A stretch of DNA of 64,000 nt, from NCBI GenBank assembly GCA_037043455.1, contig JAWPHD010005082.1:1-64000 (forward strand), given 5' to 3'. The translations under genes were made by a program, and so were the position numbers. This document shows positions 35,533 through 47,271 of the stretch, piece by piece. The notes below the pieces were generated by a model. The model was not told the DNA's origin, searched no databases, and worked only from the letters and a program-made list of their open reading frames with translations. Positions within the stretch are counted from its first letter, which is position 1. Every line of letters begins with the position of its first letter. The DNA comes from Cyrtodaria siliqua (taxonomy: Eukaryota; Mollusca; Bivalvia; Adapedonta; Hiatellidae).

Positions 35533-35939
35533 GTAAGTTAGGGTTTAGTTAGAATTGAAGGATTGTACATTTAACTTATTTTAGAAGCGTAACGGTCTAG
35601 TTTTTACAAGTAGCGATCGTTGTTATGCACCGCGACATGTGCGATCATGTTTATACGGATCGCGCGCTGTGACGATCCTTATTGATCGCTTCTGGTAAAG
35701 TAGCGAGGGAAATGTTAATATTGTAAATATTATGTATTGTAAATATTATTTAGGGCTAGATTTCCATCGCTAATTTATTAGATCTAGAAACGATACGGTT
35801 ATTATTTTCTAGGCAAAATTACCCGCACATCTCTATTCAACACGAACATTAATGTCATAGTATCAGGTGAGATTTCTGTCCGATACAACCCAATGTGAAA
35901 AAAGTATGATAATGGACCTATGGAAACGGCCGAGCACGT

Positions 35940-36525
35940 CACATACGAAATATTGCAGTCTCGGTTTGATTGAGACTGTTCATGAGCGGTAGTGAAATAT
36001 GCTGGCTACCGCTCACGCCCTCTAGCCCCGGGTTGAGCAGAACCCAATATTCATAAGATCAACAGTACACAATTTTAACCATCCCAAAGATGGCATGCAT
36101 ACGGCGGTGGACATGGAGTTATATGCTTCCCCATGTCGTACGGCGTATGGTCCCAGTATCTAATAAAATTAAATGCCCCGAAGAGCGAAATAAAAATAAT
36201 GGAATTTAGTTGGGAGCAGCGGTTATGAAGCCTGCGTATCACAAGTAACAGCCAAAAGACTAAATTAAAAAGCAGACAACATATCCTATAAGTGGTTAAA
36301 CAATACTAAGAGCCTTTTATAGGCCGGAGTAGTGGAACCACCGAATCAAAAATTAAGTAAGAAAACAAAAGAAATTGAAAATGTACCACCGATAACTAAA
36401 TGTAAGTATCGGGCTCAGCGATCTCCAAAGATCGAATGAATAACAGTACTGATTGCAAGCGCGGGGAGACGTTTTACTGCCGCCACTCTGCACAAGCAAC
36501 GCCACTGTGCTATAAAAAAAGTTAA
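35940..36525. repeat. Dispersed relative of the structured repeat at 22.9-24.7 kb
   Basis: Two diverged half-units (35950-36130 and 36400-36525). Hairpin 1 is CAGTCTC/GAGACTG (35956-35978). Hairpin 2 is TGAGCGGTAG/CTACCGCTCA (35983-36015). A third hairpin with a CCAA(A) loop occurs as CCATC/GATGG (36079-36093) and CGATCT/AGATCG (36419-36434). Also shared are 'ctctagccccgg', 'gccgccac' and 'cagtactgatt'. Confidence 0.7.
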
Positions 36526-36799
36526 ATGAAGTTAAAGTTACTTTTTACACACGGGGTTTACCGGACACTTGTTTTTTTTTTATCTTTTGATATTTCCCCA
36601 CTGAAATTGAATTTTTTTTTGCATTTAGATTTCTTTTTAATTATTAAATAAACAAAAGAAAAAAAAGAAAATAATTTCACATTCACTATCCTTTATTTTC
36701 TAGTTGTGAAACCGCTGTTTAAAATTCCCGCGCTTTCTTATTTTTCAGTCAGATAATGAAAGGGTGATAACTACTACAATCTGGTCCACAACCAATCAA

Positions 36800-37470
36800 A
36801 ACAGTCAATACATACCAACCTTAAAAATACTTCTGCGACTAGGCATATCACAACCCTCTTTTTATGGAGATAAGATCTATAAACTTTGAAAGTCTGACGG
36901 GTTTCCTGACCGCTTTACAAATTTAATCAGGAAGTTCATCTGAAAAGGATATAACCCTTTGGTTTACAGCGCACTGCATGATTAGTGATTGACCCCTCTA
37001 CAGTCAGTTATTACACCTCACTTTTCACTTGTGCGATGACTGGACTACCTCTTGGGACTCTATGATTGTACCTACTGAAACCCCAACTAAGGGAGGTGGG
37101 TGCATGAGCTTTCGTCCCTCGCGTTTTCTGGACGTACCCCAGATTGGTTTTCTCTTTAGCTGCAACTACTAGGCCTATGGTTGTTCAGTACGATTCTGGA
37201 TACTTCCTGAGATGTTTATTATTTTGTATGTGTTTCTTTAGTTAGTTTCTCTGAATTCGAACTTTATTGTAAGAGAATTCCTTTTGATGGGATGTATTTT
37301 TGTTTACACTGTCTTGTCTATTTAGGCGCTGAAGACGAGATAATATCGAGGATTGTGCGCATATAAAATCGATTCAAGCTAACCAGTAGGACTTATTGCC
37401 TACTGACCGTTCCAAGTCGGTAACCCTTTCTGTCGTTTTTTGTCCCTTTCAATGTATTTTCAAGTCCTTG
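36800..37470 (+). pseudogene. Penelope-like RT, C-terminal fragment and 3' tail
   Basis: Frames around 36810-37050 read LKILLRLGISQPSFYGDKIYKL, then DRFTNLIRKFI and GYNPLVYSA. These correspond to the thumb/C-terminal region of the Penelope-like RT family, as at 58000-58200. A 3' tail with 'ctgaccgttccaagtcggta' follows at 37396-37425, shared with 58590 and, inverted, with 300-440. The RT core is missing, so this is a 5'-truncated copy. Confidence 0.65.
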
Positions 37471-38215
37471 TTTGCAGTACAGTGCGGACCTACAATGCCA
37501 TTGCGTTCGGACGCTGTGGTTTTTTTAGGACCCAATATCTCATTTTTGCCTGTTTACAAAAGTATCAAGCGTCGAAGATGATCAAGACTAATGTTATGCA
37601 GGTCAATCCATAACAACACACACTGAAAATGAATGCTGGCCTATCTTCAACTTGACACATCCAACCGAGGACAATGTAAATTGTATGCACATTAAAACAC
37701 ATTTTCTACTTACGATTACTTGTATATGTCTAACTCCAAAATGTCAACGTCTCTCTCTCTCTCTCTCTCTCTCCCCGAACATGTGAAGTAAAATGGCCGC
37801 TTCTGAATAAACAAATAGACTAAGCTATGACGTCACGCTATTCCGTTAATACATTACTTTAATGAAACACCTCCCTATTTTTTTGCGTTTTCACCAGTGA
37901 GATCTAAATCACATTTACACACATTATAACTAAATCATACACGTATACAAAACTTCCTTGGAATTTTATTAGAACAAAACATACTTCACCTTGATTCCAA
38001 AACGTATACAGAAAATGGAATCCACAAATAACTGTATCTATACACGAGGGGTACAGCAAATTTACGCTTCAGTGCTCACTATATACGCTATATGGAATCG
38101 GCAATTAGGTCAAACCTAAAAACAGTTATAGAGCGTCCTAATGATTTCCATACACAGTAATAGTTAACTGAATTTACATATTCATGAATAATAACGCTCT
38201 ATGAAAAAGATACTA
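37471..38215. other. Intronic, no gene
   Basis: Contains a (CT)n tract at 37750-37773. Otherwise unremarkable. Confidence 0.45.
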
Positions 38216-40800
38216 GAAAAAAAAGTCTGGTTCAAGCCCTCTTACCTATGAAGAAATGTTAAGCAGTCTTCAGCGAATATCTAATTTTAAAAAAGTCCTG
38301 GCTTAAGTGGCTTTACTGCGGAATTTTCAAGTTTTGCTGGCGAGATATCGGGCTCTTTGTCGTAAGATTTATAAATGAAGGTTTTAATAAAGGTGAACTA
38401 TCCATCTCTCAGAAACTAGTGGTTATTATTTGTATACCGAAAGGGAAAAATATACGCAGATACGCAACTCCTCAAGAACTGGTGACCAATCTCACTTTTA
38501 AATGTTGCATGTATTAATTAAGTTACATTCGACAAGTATAGCGCAGAAACTAAAACAAGTTTTACCGTTGATTATCCATGAGGATCAAACTGGCTTCATT
38601 GCCTGTAGATAAATGGGGGAAATACTAGACTACTATATGATTTAATGTTCTATGCAGGTAACTATAACATTCCAGGACTATTATTACGCTTTGACTTTTA
38701 AAAGGCCTTTGATTCAGTTGCTGCTTTATTTTTGAAGTCCTTGATTATTTCAAATTTGGGCCTTCTTTTACTGAATGGATAAAAGTTTTGTGCACAAAAA
38801 TCGTATCGTGTGTTTCAGCAAATGGCCATCTCTCAGAATGGTTTAGTCTTCAGAGTGGTTGCCGACAAGGCGATCCGCTATCACCGTATAATTGTTATTC
38901 TCTGTGCAGAGATACTGGTTGTTCTCATCAGAAATAATCCCAATATAAAATGTATTAAAGTCGAGTCCACAGAACACAATATGCACATGTTACATCTTTA
39001 ATGTTAGATGGTTCAGAGAATTCACTTTTAAGTGTTAAAATGTCTGGCCTTAATATTATTTTGGCTAAAACGCTAAGTCATATGGATAGGTTCAATGAAA
39101 AAAAAAGTAATACTAAAATATGTGAAGACTGTGAATGATCATGGGAAAACGAATTTACAGTGTCGGGTATAAAATGTTCTGTATCTCTAAACAATGTAAG
39201 ACATGAACTAAGAAAAAATCTTGAAGGTAAAACAATATTTTTAAACTGGTCTAAAAGAATACTAACATGTATTGGAACAGTAATAAATACCTTAGCTATG
39301 CCCAGATAAATCGTCTTATTTTAACTTTACCAACTCCGAAGCCAGACAAGATTCAAGAATTAAAGAAACTTTTTTTTAACTTGGGGGATGGAAAACCTGA
39401 TAAGGTCAAAATATCTACTATCTGTCTTAATTACTCGTAAAGTGGTCTTCGAATGTTGGATTTGGGCATATTCTTTATTTCACTCAAACTTACTTGGATC
39501 AGAAGATTATTATCAGGCAAAAGATGTCTCTGAATATTCTCAATGAATTGTATGCATGCATTTTTTAAATTCTCTTGTTTTGGCGCTGATTATGCATCTA
39601 GACATATAAATAATATGCATAATCCATTCTGGAAAGATATCTTTATCAGCTATAAACTGTTTGCATGTAGTTCAGATCCAAACTGTTGGAGTAATTTTGA
39701 TTGTGTCGCTTTATGGCATAATCCACATATTAAGGTCGAACACTCTTCCATTTTTAAGACATTGGTATTTAGAAGGAGTAACTTTCATAAATTACATTAT
39801 GAACCATAACGGAAATGTTTTGACACTAATAGAATTTAGGTGTATCGGAAGTAAATCAAATCCCATTGAGTCCAATGCAATATTGTCCAAGCTTTCTAGT
39901 TAGCCATTTTTCAAAATGAAATTCAAACTAAGATTCACTTACATGTTCTCAGTCATGAGACCTGCCTCTCTAGAAAACTGCTGAGAATAGTAGGGGTCAT
40001 GTGGCATATAAGAAAATAACATTCTGATCTTTGTTGACACCGTGAACAAACTGCATTCATTCGGCACCTCTTAAAGGTGTTCTACTTTCACTTTCAAAAC
40101 TTTCAAGTTGATAAATAAAATCATCATACAACCATGCAAATGTTTTTTAGCTATAACAAACAAGTCAATAAAGTCATTTCAGCTAGAAAAGCAGGCCTTA
40201 AATACTCAAAAATGCCTTTTATCACACAAAAAGTTAGGGATTATATATTTGGGAACTCCTTTTGACTACACCAGGCATGAATACTACAGTGATTTATTTC
40301 CTGTATACCTTTAGCCAAAAAAAAAATAACATTCAAACCATTTTTTTAGAAATAAAGGAATAGTGGCATCAGTCATTTAGTTATCTAAATACATGTTATC
40401 CTTCATATAGGAATAAGTCTGTAAGATGAAAAGGAATGCAGATCCATTTATGATGCAATGCTATCCGATAAAACTGCAACACAGTTAGCAAAAAAATGGA
40501 TAAATGATTTGCATAAAATATACTGGTCGGAAAAAAATTATCTACCATTCAACTCGACAAAATACTCGAATATGCAATGGTTTCAATTTAGAATAAATCA
40601 TAGAATTTTGGGAACAAAATATAAAAATTATTTCTAAAACAGATCTTTGTTCTTTTCGCAATGAAGATATAGAAACAATAAAACACCTATTTTATGAACG
40701 TAATGTAGCATCAGCATTTTGCCAAGCACTTTCAAATTTCTTTCATAATAAAGTAAGGACTTCGCCTCGGTTGATATTATTTTCCTCAGGTTGACAATAT
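38216..40800 (+). mobile_element. L1/Tx1-type non-LTR retrotransposon ORF2 relic
   Basis: RT-family blocks in shifting frames: LTYEEML near the start (about 38243), LKQVLPLIIHEDQTGFIACR (about 38545-38610), YNIPGLLL and FDFxKAFDS (about 38660-38715), FGPSFTEWIKVLCTKIVSCVSANGHLSEWFSLQSGCRQGDPLS-like sequence broken over frames (38755-38885), and CAEILVVLIRNNPNIKCIKVE (about 38905-38965). The FADD-box region is decayed (LMLDGSENSL). Then come LNWSKRILT (39244), KLLFFNLG-like (about 39375), a FWKDIF stretch (about 39629) and INHRILGTKY near 40590. The endonuclease is absent, so the copy is 5'-truncated. It ends directly against the partial exon at 40825. Confidence 0.8.
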
Positions 40801-40824
40801 CCACTGTCACCCTCACATTTAAAA

Positions 40825-40870
40825 GCAGATGTGCAAATTAGAAGGGGAAAGCAACACAAAGACAATAAAG
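40825..40870 (+). pseudogene. 3' fragment of a third copy of exon D
   Basis: 46 nt matching the end of exon 41601-41738 (ADVQIRRGKQHKDNK against ADLLNRRGKQHKDNK). It retains the same donor (AAAG|gtaact) and about 45 bases of matching intron. The 5' two thirds and the acceptor are missing, replaced by the LINE relic. Without an acceptor it should not be spliced in. Confidence 0.75.
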
Positions 40871-41098
40871 GTAACTGCCGTGTGGTATAACAATCTATGT
40901 ATTCACATTACTGGTTACTGAGGAGCAAGACCTAATATTTCCTGTATACAGAGAAGCTAGAGACCTGGATTGTATGTTACAACATTCTTTGAGGCAAGCT
41001 TAACTTTGACAATTAAAAAGGTGATGATTTTATCTTTGATTGTTTTAACATTTCACACTATATTACAATATATGACGTTTTACTTATATACTTTTTAG

Positions 41099-41236
41099 AT
41101 TCTCAAACTGCTATGGCATGTTCTCAGCATGAAGGCGATCCAGACTCTTTTAGTTCAAGCTCTAAATCTAAAGGTGGTGACGATTCGAAGGCAGATTTAC
41201 AAAACAGAAGAGGAAAGCAACAAATAGACAAGAAAA
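41099..41236 (+). CDS. Kinase-KEN gene, exon D1
   Basis: 138 nt, acceptor tatactttttag, phase 1 to 1, encoding 46 residues rich in Ser and Lys (SQTAMACSQHEGD, SSSSKSKGGDD). It is a tandem duplicate of D2, with aligned length and about 60 bp of similar intron upstream. Its donor is weaker (GAAAA|gtgtgt) than that of D2, and read-through would hit TGA within four codons. Three Glu codons of D2 are Lys here. It may be an optional exon. Confidence 0.65.
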
Positions 41237-41600
41237 GTGTGTGATAAGGCTATGTGTATTATTATTTACGTATTATATTCACTGAGGTATGACAATATAT
41301 TGATTGTCGCTCGTATAATTTAACTCTAATGAGAATAAACCAAATCAATGCAGCAGCAAATGCAATGCCAAACAGTCATATCAAAAACTGGAATAATACA
41401 ATAATATGTAAAATAAGAGACTGTACTGTGACAAATGCGAAACAATGCCCTTAAAATTGGATACACATTATACAACAATACTACATAATTATGGAGTGAA
41501 GGCTACGCTAGTTACCTCGCGTGCGCATTACAACAGTGTTTAACGTCTTTGGTTGTTTCAACACTTCACAATACATGACATTTTCTTATATCCTTTTAAG

Positions 41601-41738
41601 GTTCTCAAACTGCTCTGGCATGTTCTCAGCATGAAGGCGATCAAGAGTCTCCTATTTCCAGCTCTGAATCTGAGGGTAGTGACGATTCAGAGGCAGATTT
41701 GCTAAACAGAAGGGGAAAGCAACATAAAGACAATAAAG
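41601..41738 (+). CDS. Kinase-KEN gene, exon D2
   Basis: 138 nt, acceptor tatccttttaag, donor ATAAAG|gtaact, phase 1 to 1, 46 residues. An acidic serine cluster (SSSESEGSDDSEAD) has the pattern of casein kinase 2 sites, followed by a basic RRGKQHKDNK end. It joins the exon at 47272 in frame (G+AG). As a phase 1-1 exon it can be added or skipped without changing the frame. Confidence 0.75.
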
Positions 41739-41833
41739 GTAACTGGCATGTGGTAACGCTCTGTGTATTCGTACTGAGTAGCTTACAGAAAGCCTTATTC
41801 AATACTGCATAATTGTGCTTGCTCGTGTTGTTT

Positions 41834-41835
<2 letters not shown>

Positions 41836-41874
<39 letters not shown>
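41836..41874. repeat. (CT)n microsatellite
   Basis: Uninterrupted CT run in the intron after exon D2. Open frames across it are artefacts. Confidence 0.9.
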
Positions 41875-41877
<3 letters not shown>

Positions 41878-42398
41878 ATGTACTTCAAACATTCAGACGG
41901 AAAACTACCAGAAACCCGAAGTGACAAACATTACCCCTTTGTATACTCATGACATAAGCCGAGCCATCCAGCGAACTGTTGAGCCAGCCCTACAAACGTA
42001 GTGACCGCTTTCAACAGCCAGAAAGTATGTCGCACCACCCCAACATCATTCAGCTTAGGTAAACAAGCCAACACACCAGATGGCATCAAACTTGCTGTAT
42101 AAATAGCGAGCAAGTAAATCGCGCACCCATTATCACTTAACCAACCGATATACTTAAATCACATGAGTTTGCTGCATGAACAGCCAGCAAGTAGGTCGCA
42201 TTCCCCACTTCCAACTCTCCCACACATCCCCCACCCAACATCATTCCATAGCTGTGTGAACAGCCATCAAGTAGGCAGCACAATATCAGGCCAATACACC
42301 AACTGAATCATCTTGCAACATCTAGAGCCATGCATTACTCAATGATAATCTTGCAGGATAATGCAAATAACCTACATTATTTACCTTAAATATAAGCC

Positions 42399-42990
42399 TA
42401 ATAATACTAAAGACATGTGTGAAGTTTCAATCCAATATAAGAAGTAGTTTCCAAGATCAAGGCTTACACACACAACTTTAACCGATTTGTTCTAAGTATA
42501 AAAGCGGCCGTAGTTTGTTAAAATTAAAGCATGAGTTATAGAACCTGGTTATATAATGTTTCTAATAATGCCAAAAACATTTGTGAAGTTTCAATCCATT
42601 ATGTGAAGTAGTTTCCAAGATACAAGCTTACATACAAAACTGTAACCGATTTATTCTAAGTATAAAAGGGGCCATACATTGTTAAAAAAAAAAGCATGAG
42701 CTATATAACCTGGATCTGGGATGTTTGTATAGTATTTTCTGATATACAGACTTACATACAAAACGTTAACCAGCTTACATACACTATTTAAAACTTTAAC
42801 CAATTTTTTTTTTCAAAGTCTAACAGGGGACATAATTGTGTTACATTAAAAGCATGGGGTATAGAACCTATCTCTGTGATGTTGTCTAATGGTGCCGAAT
42901 ACATGTGTAAAGTTTCAATCCATTATGTGAAGTAGGTTCCGAGAAAAAAGCTTACAAACATAACTTAACCAAGAGACGCAGATACAAACG
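42399..42990 (+). repeat. Tandem repeat, ~164-bp unit
   Basis: Units near 42399, 42563 and 42887 share 'gaagtttcaatccattatg', 'gaagtagtttccaagat', 'accgatttattctaagtataaa' and 'agcatgagttat'. An intervening unit is truncated. Non-coding. Confidence 0.75.
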
Positions 42991-44070
42991 ACGACACAGA
43001 CAATACGTGATATGTTCAAGACACCGCTGCATTTAATGTTAAGCATAACCATTCCAAACAGTATGTTAGGCATGCGATCTACTATTCAAACATAATATAA
43101 ATAGTTACATAGGGAAAACTACTGACTATGCATATAAACAATACACACAACTCTCGCACTATGATTGAACGAAATTACAAATCTGACGAAAGGAGAAAAG
43201 AGAACAAATATGACAACAACAAGAACAGAATATAATCAAATGACTGAATGTGCTGAATGTCGCCTACAGAGATGGTAAATACTAGTTATAGCTTTGTTGA
43301 CGATTTTTTTCCAGTAACATGATACGGACGAACCATGGCTTTATGACCTGTTGTACAATATATTGGTTTTCAACAACATTCAATCTCCTGTTTCTAATAA
43401 AAGAAACGTAACTTTCTTAGGGTCAGTATATATGAAGTGTTATTTGTTCAATTAATCGCTTTGTTAATTTACCAGTGATCGATACTTCCTCCATATTTTC
43501 TAAAGTATGCATGAAATACAAAATTTAACGTATGCACGTGATGCACGGGTCGTTGCATATGTACTCTGGAATACATGCAACTTTCTTCCTTAATTTTGTC
43601 GCACGACAACATTTATCAAGAATCCACAGGTTTTGTAAAATTTAGTAAGGTTTTCTTTAGCCATGTTTAGGTAAAGAGAAGCGTGAAGACGCCGTCAGAT
43701 AGCTGTTGAACGGAGAACGTATGAAGTTTATTTTGGCGTGCATAAATGCATTATAATAAGACTAACAACGTCTGTGAGAGACTATATTGACCAAAAGGAC
43801 GTCCAGGTGTGACGTCACGTTAAGTTGACGTGTATTTTCGTCTCAAGTACCTTCGTCAGCGTTTCCGCACTCCAGCCAAGGATTTGGATTTGTACAAATC
43901 CTTGCTCCAGCGAAAACTCGTGAAACCGCCGTAAACGTAAGGGGTCCTCCAAACAACCGAATGCGTGCCAGGACCATTTAACCGAATACGTTGTTATTAT
44001 TTGCTTCCCGCGTTACTAGACGTAAGACGTAACGCTTGGTTTCGCTTATGAACTTTTATCTGACGCTCAT
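42991..44070. other. Intronic, no gene
   Basis: A partial copy of the 29.3/44.1 kb repeat family is visible at about 43315-43400 ('gttttcaacaacatt', 'ctcctgtttc'). Near 43878 a 9-bp hairpin (aaggatttg/caaatcctt) occurs. Nothing else. Confidence 0.4.
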
Positions 44071-45019
44071 ATTCAGACAAAAATAGAGGAATATTAATAG
44101 GAGACCTAAATACTATGTACTGAATTAAAATTATAGTTTTTAGTTAAATGCACGTCAATATATTTTGATGCAACCGTCAACATATTTGATTATTAATACA
44201 GAGTTTCTTTTGTCCTTTAGTATATGTCAAACTCCTGATAATGGTAAACAAGGAAGTGACTGCAGTCATCATAAACACACGCAGGCGATGATTTACATTA
44301 TAAGAATATACAGCCGGCGACTGTCAGACATAAGCTTACAAAAGTACTTAAAACACTGAACGGAAACGTTTATCTAGTAACATGATAGAGACGGTTTTAT
44401 GAAATTTTGTACAGTATTTTTTTTTAATTTTCAACAACATTTACGCTCCTGTTTCATGTATTTTAAACTCCCAATATTGGTGACCTAGACCCTTGAAAGT
44501 TTGGTAGCTAGGTCATAGGTCGAAGGTCACCGTGACCTTTGAAAGCAAAACGCACCATTTCTTAATCATTTTTCAACTAAAGCTCTTGAAACTCCACAAT
44601 ATTGTTTCTTATGGTGAGACCCAGGCCTATATTCTTTTAGGGGTCTCTAGGTCAAAGGTCAAGGTGACATTGACCTTTAGAACCTTGTAGAATATTCCGG
44701 ACGTTAACTTTGAAAGAAAACACTGTCCGGTTGCTAAGTCAAACCTTGACCTTTGAAACTATTAAGCATTCCGGACGATAACTTTGAAACCATTATTGTT
44801 ACCCATATACAAATTCATAGCTACATTGCTCCTGGTGAGACAATGAATCCTATTCTTTTCTGTTAATAGTCAAGGAACTTATTGATTTTTGAGTCAGCAA
44901 GTCAAAGGTCAAGGTCACCTTGTCCTTTAAAAGCTCTATTACCCAGCGCGAATGCATTGCCAAACCCACGCCTAACTGAAAAGGAACTTCATCTACACGG
45001 AAGCGGGTTTCTCCATTGT
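44071..45019 (-). repeat. Long inverted repeat, right copy
   Basis: Reverse complement of 29272-30372, shorter by one internal subunit. Together the two copies bracket 13.7 kb containing exons D1 and D2. Open frames at 44850-45131 are antisense repeat sequence. Confidence 0.8.
44649..44661 (+). promoter_or_regulatory. Perfect DR1 nuclear-receptor half-site pair in repeat
   Basis: AGGTCA-A-AGGTCA matches the direct-repeat-1 consensus used by RXR-, HNF4- and PPAR-type receptors. Near copies occur in both long repeats (about 29648 inverted; 44902). Any function is speculative, since the motif is part of a repeat family. Confidence 0.25.
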
Positions 45020-47271
45020 CACAAATGGAGAATACGGATGTATACTGCAGGCAATGGGGCACGTAAAATGTACTTCCCCACGGGGAAAGACTAAAATGGT
45101 GAAGCAATGTGGCAACATAGGCGAGGTGCACCCGTCGATTTGTATGAGTGCAAGTGTTAGTAAAAGTGTGGATATATGTAAAAAGCTTAAATTTATGATA
45201 GGACCAGCCATATCTGGGTACCTAAGTTATTAACATTAAACAGTAAAAATCTCTCAATCCCATGCTTTCTCCCAGGTCAGCGCAACATACTCAGACAGAT
45301 AAATTCTGTAAGATATAATATAGGAAAGTAAATTTAATAACTACCTGTACTCAAAAGGGTTTGATTAATCTTGTAATTTGTTTCGATTTGTAATCCGGTG
45401 TACAATACAAAATATCGCTTGAAGACTTTAAAAAAAAAATGGGAGGCCTTCTGCAAAATCTCCATATTTATTTTGGCTGGGAAATTAATATTTGCTAATC
45501 ACCATGACTAATTACCAAACAAAACCAACGGCACTCTCGGTAAAACCTTAATAATTCAATTTAAATAAACGTAACTCCCAGATCCACTGTGTACAACACA
45601 CAGTAATTCAAGGTACAACGCGAACATAAAGGGAGGTAATCTAAAAAAAAGTACAGAACTGATATACGCGCTATACGCTGCATGGTGAATTCATAAAAAT
45701 ATGGACAAAGAAAGTTGAGTAGGTTTCTACTGAATGTATGGTATGATAGTACTTTAATGAAAAAGTATTAGCACAATTTAGGCTAAATATGGTACTCGAT
45801 CTATAGGCAATAGGTATAAGTATGTATAGGTAAGCATATGTGTGATTGAGTGTATAAATGTATGAATAAGTGACACCGTAGTATATGTTGGCATCTAGTA
45901 TGTAAAAAAACACCCGCCCAACTCTACAGTCAATGTAAATATACGCGATGTAAACTGAAAAAAAAACAGCAACAGCACCTTTTAGGCCATAAGAATATGA
46001 CCTGCGCAACTCTCTGGTCAACTCTCTGGTCGTTGTAAAATTACGCGAGGTAAATACGAGAACCGCGAAAAGCGGCACGCGTTAGGAACAGCACCTTGTA
46101 GGCCATATTGAACAAAAATACCAGTATCCTTGCTGTTAAGAACCCAACGCGCATAAACAAAACAATCCGAAAGCAATGGATAAGACAAGCTAATATAGTA
46201 ATATAGTAATGTATACTATTTGGTACGCGGCATAAGATATCAAAAACATCGTTTCGCAGCGATAACAGCAGTGCTAAATGGTAGTGCCCAATTCCAGTCG
46301 TTGTCCCACCATTTATGGCATTTGATTTTGGAGTAACAAGTATAAAAGGACCAGTAACTATTAAGCAAGTAATTATAACAGTTAAAAGCCATTTAAAAAT
46401 AAGGTATGTGACCGTTTAAAAATAACTTACAGTAATAACGTTGTATTAACTCATATTCTTGTACACATTAATGATAAAATATAGGAACAGTAAATACGCC
46501 ACATACCATTTAGGAATAAGTCTAACTCTACCAAACACAAGGCCCCAACACAAAAACAAAAACATAAACAAACGGTATGAACCGAGCAGTCCCCAGTTCG
46601 ATGCCCATAGGTATAACTATTCTGCAAATCGACACGCTAATCACCCCAAGATAGCGTAATAAAGGCATATCTCTCATCAATCCCCAGTACATATGATATG
46701 AGTAAAGCTACCTGAGGACCAGGCATTAAATAGGCCTGTTGGCCAGGCCTATGTCACTTTCAAATTTAAAAATTACGTTTTAAGTCCAGACTCTATTGTA
46801 CCCATCTCTTTAAGATACCTAACGGTTTATCAAGTTATTGGTGGAGGAATTATAAACCTTAGAACTACACACACACACGCACACACTATTACTCAGCCAT
46901 TATTCAACAAAACCTCTTGAAACTGCACTTGATTGTTTTTCTTGATGAGACCCAAACCCCAATTATTTGTTGAGTCAATAGGTCAAAGGGTCAAGGTCAC
47001 GCACAGTTTCCATTAGGAAAGCTGTCTATATTAAAACACCCACTAAGGTTGCTATTGCTCTGGGTTTTATTTATGTTGTACTGTAAGTTAATAAAAAAGC
47101 CGTTCCGATTATGTTTATATCCAAGACATAGCAAAACCCGTACATTGGCAACTTGATACGACAATATTACCAGAGTAAACATGTATGTATATAACATAAA
47201 GAAACCCAAATATATCACAATTTGAATATTGTTTTATAAATGTAAATAAGGCAATGTTGTATTCCATGCAG
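45020..47271. other. Intronic, no gene
   Basis: AT-rich. Short duplication 'actctctggtca/aactctctggtcg' near 46010-46030 and another 'ggtcaaagggtcaaggtcac' repeat fragment at 46980-47000. Frames at 45671-46078 (minus) and 46459-46659 are motif-free. Confidence 0.4.

Noticed and set aside
36810..37100. Intact Penelope-like RT
   Set aside because: Only the C-terminal region is present, with stops between blocks.
38810..39001. Independent small gene
   Set aside because: It is one frame of the LINE RT relic (CAEILVVLIRNN block).
29272..45019. A 16-kb Maverick with kilobase terminal inverted repeats
   Set aside because: The interior holds host exons, a LINE, MITEs and other repeats. The ends are subunits of a dispersed repeat family and no Maverick gene lies between them.
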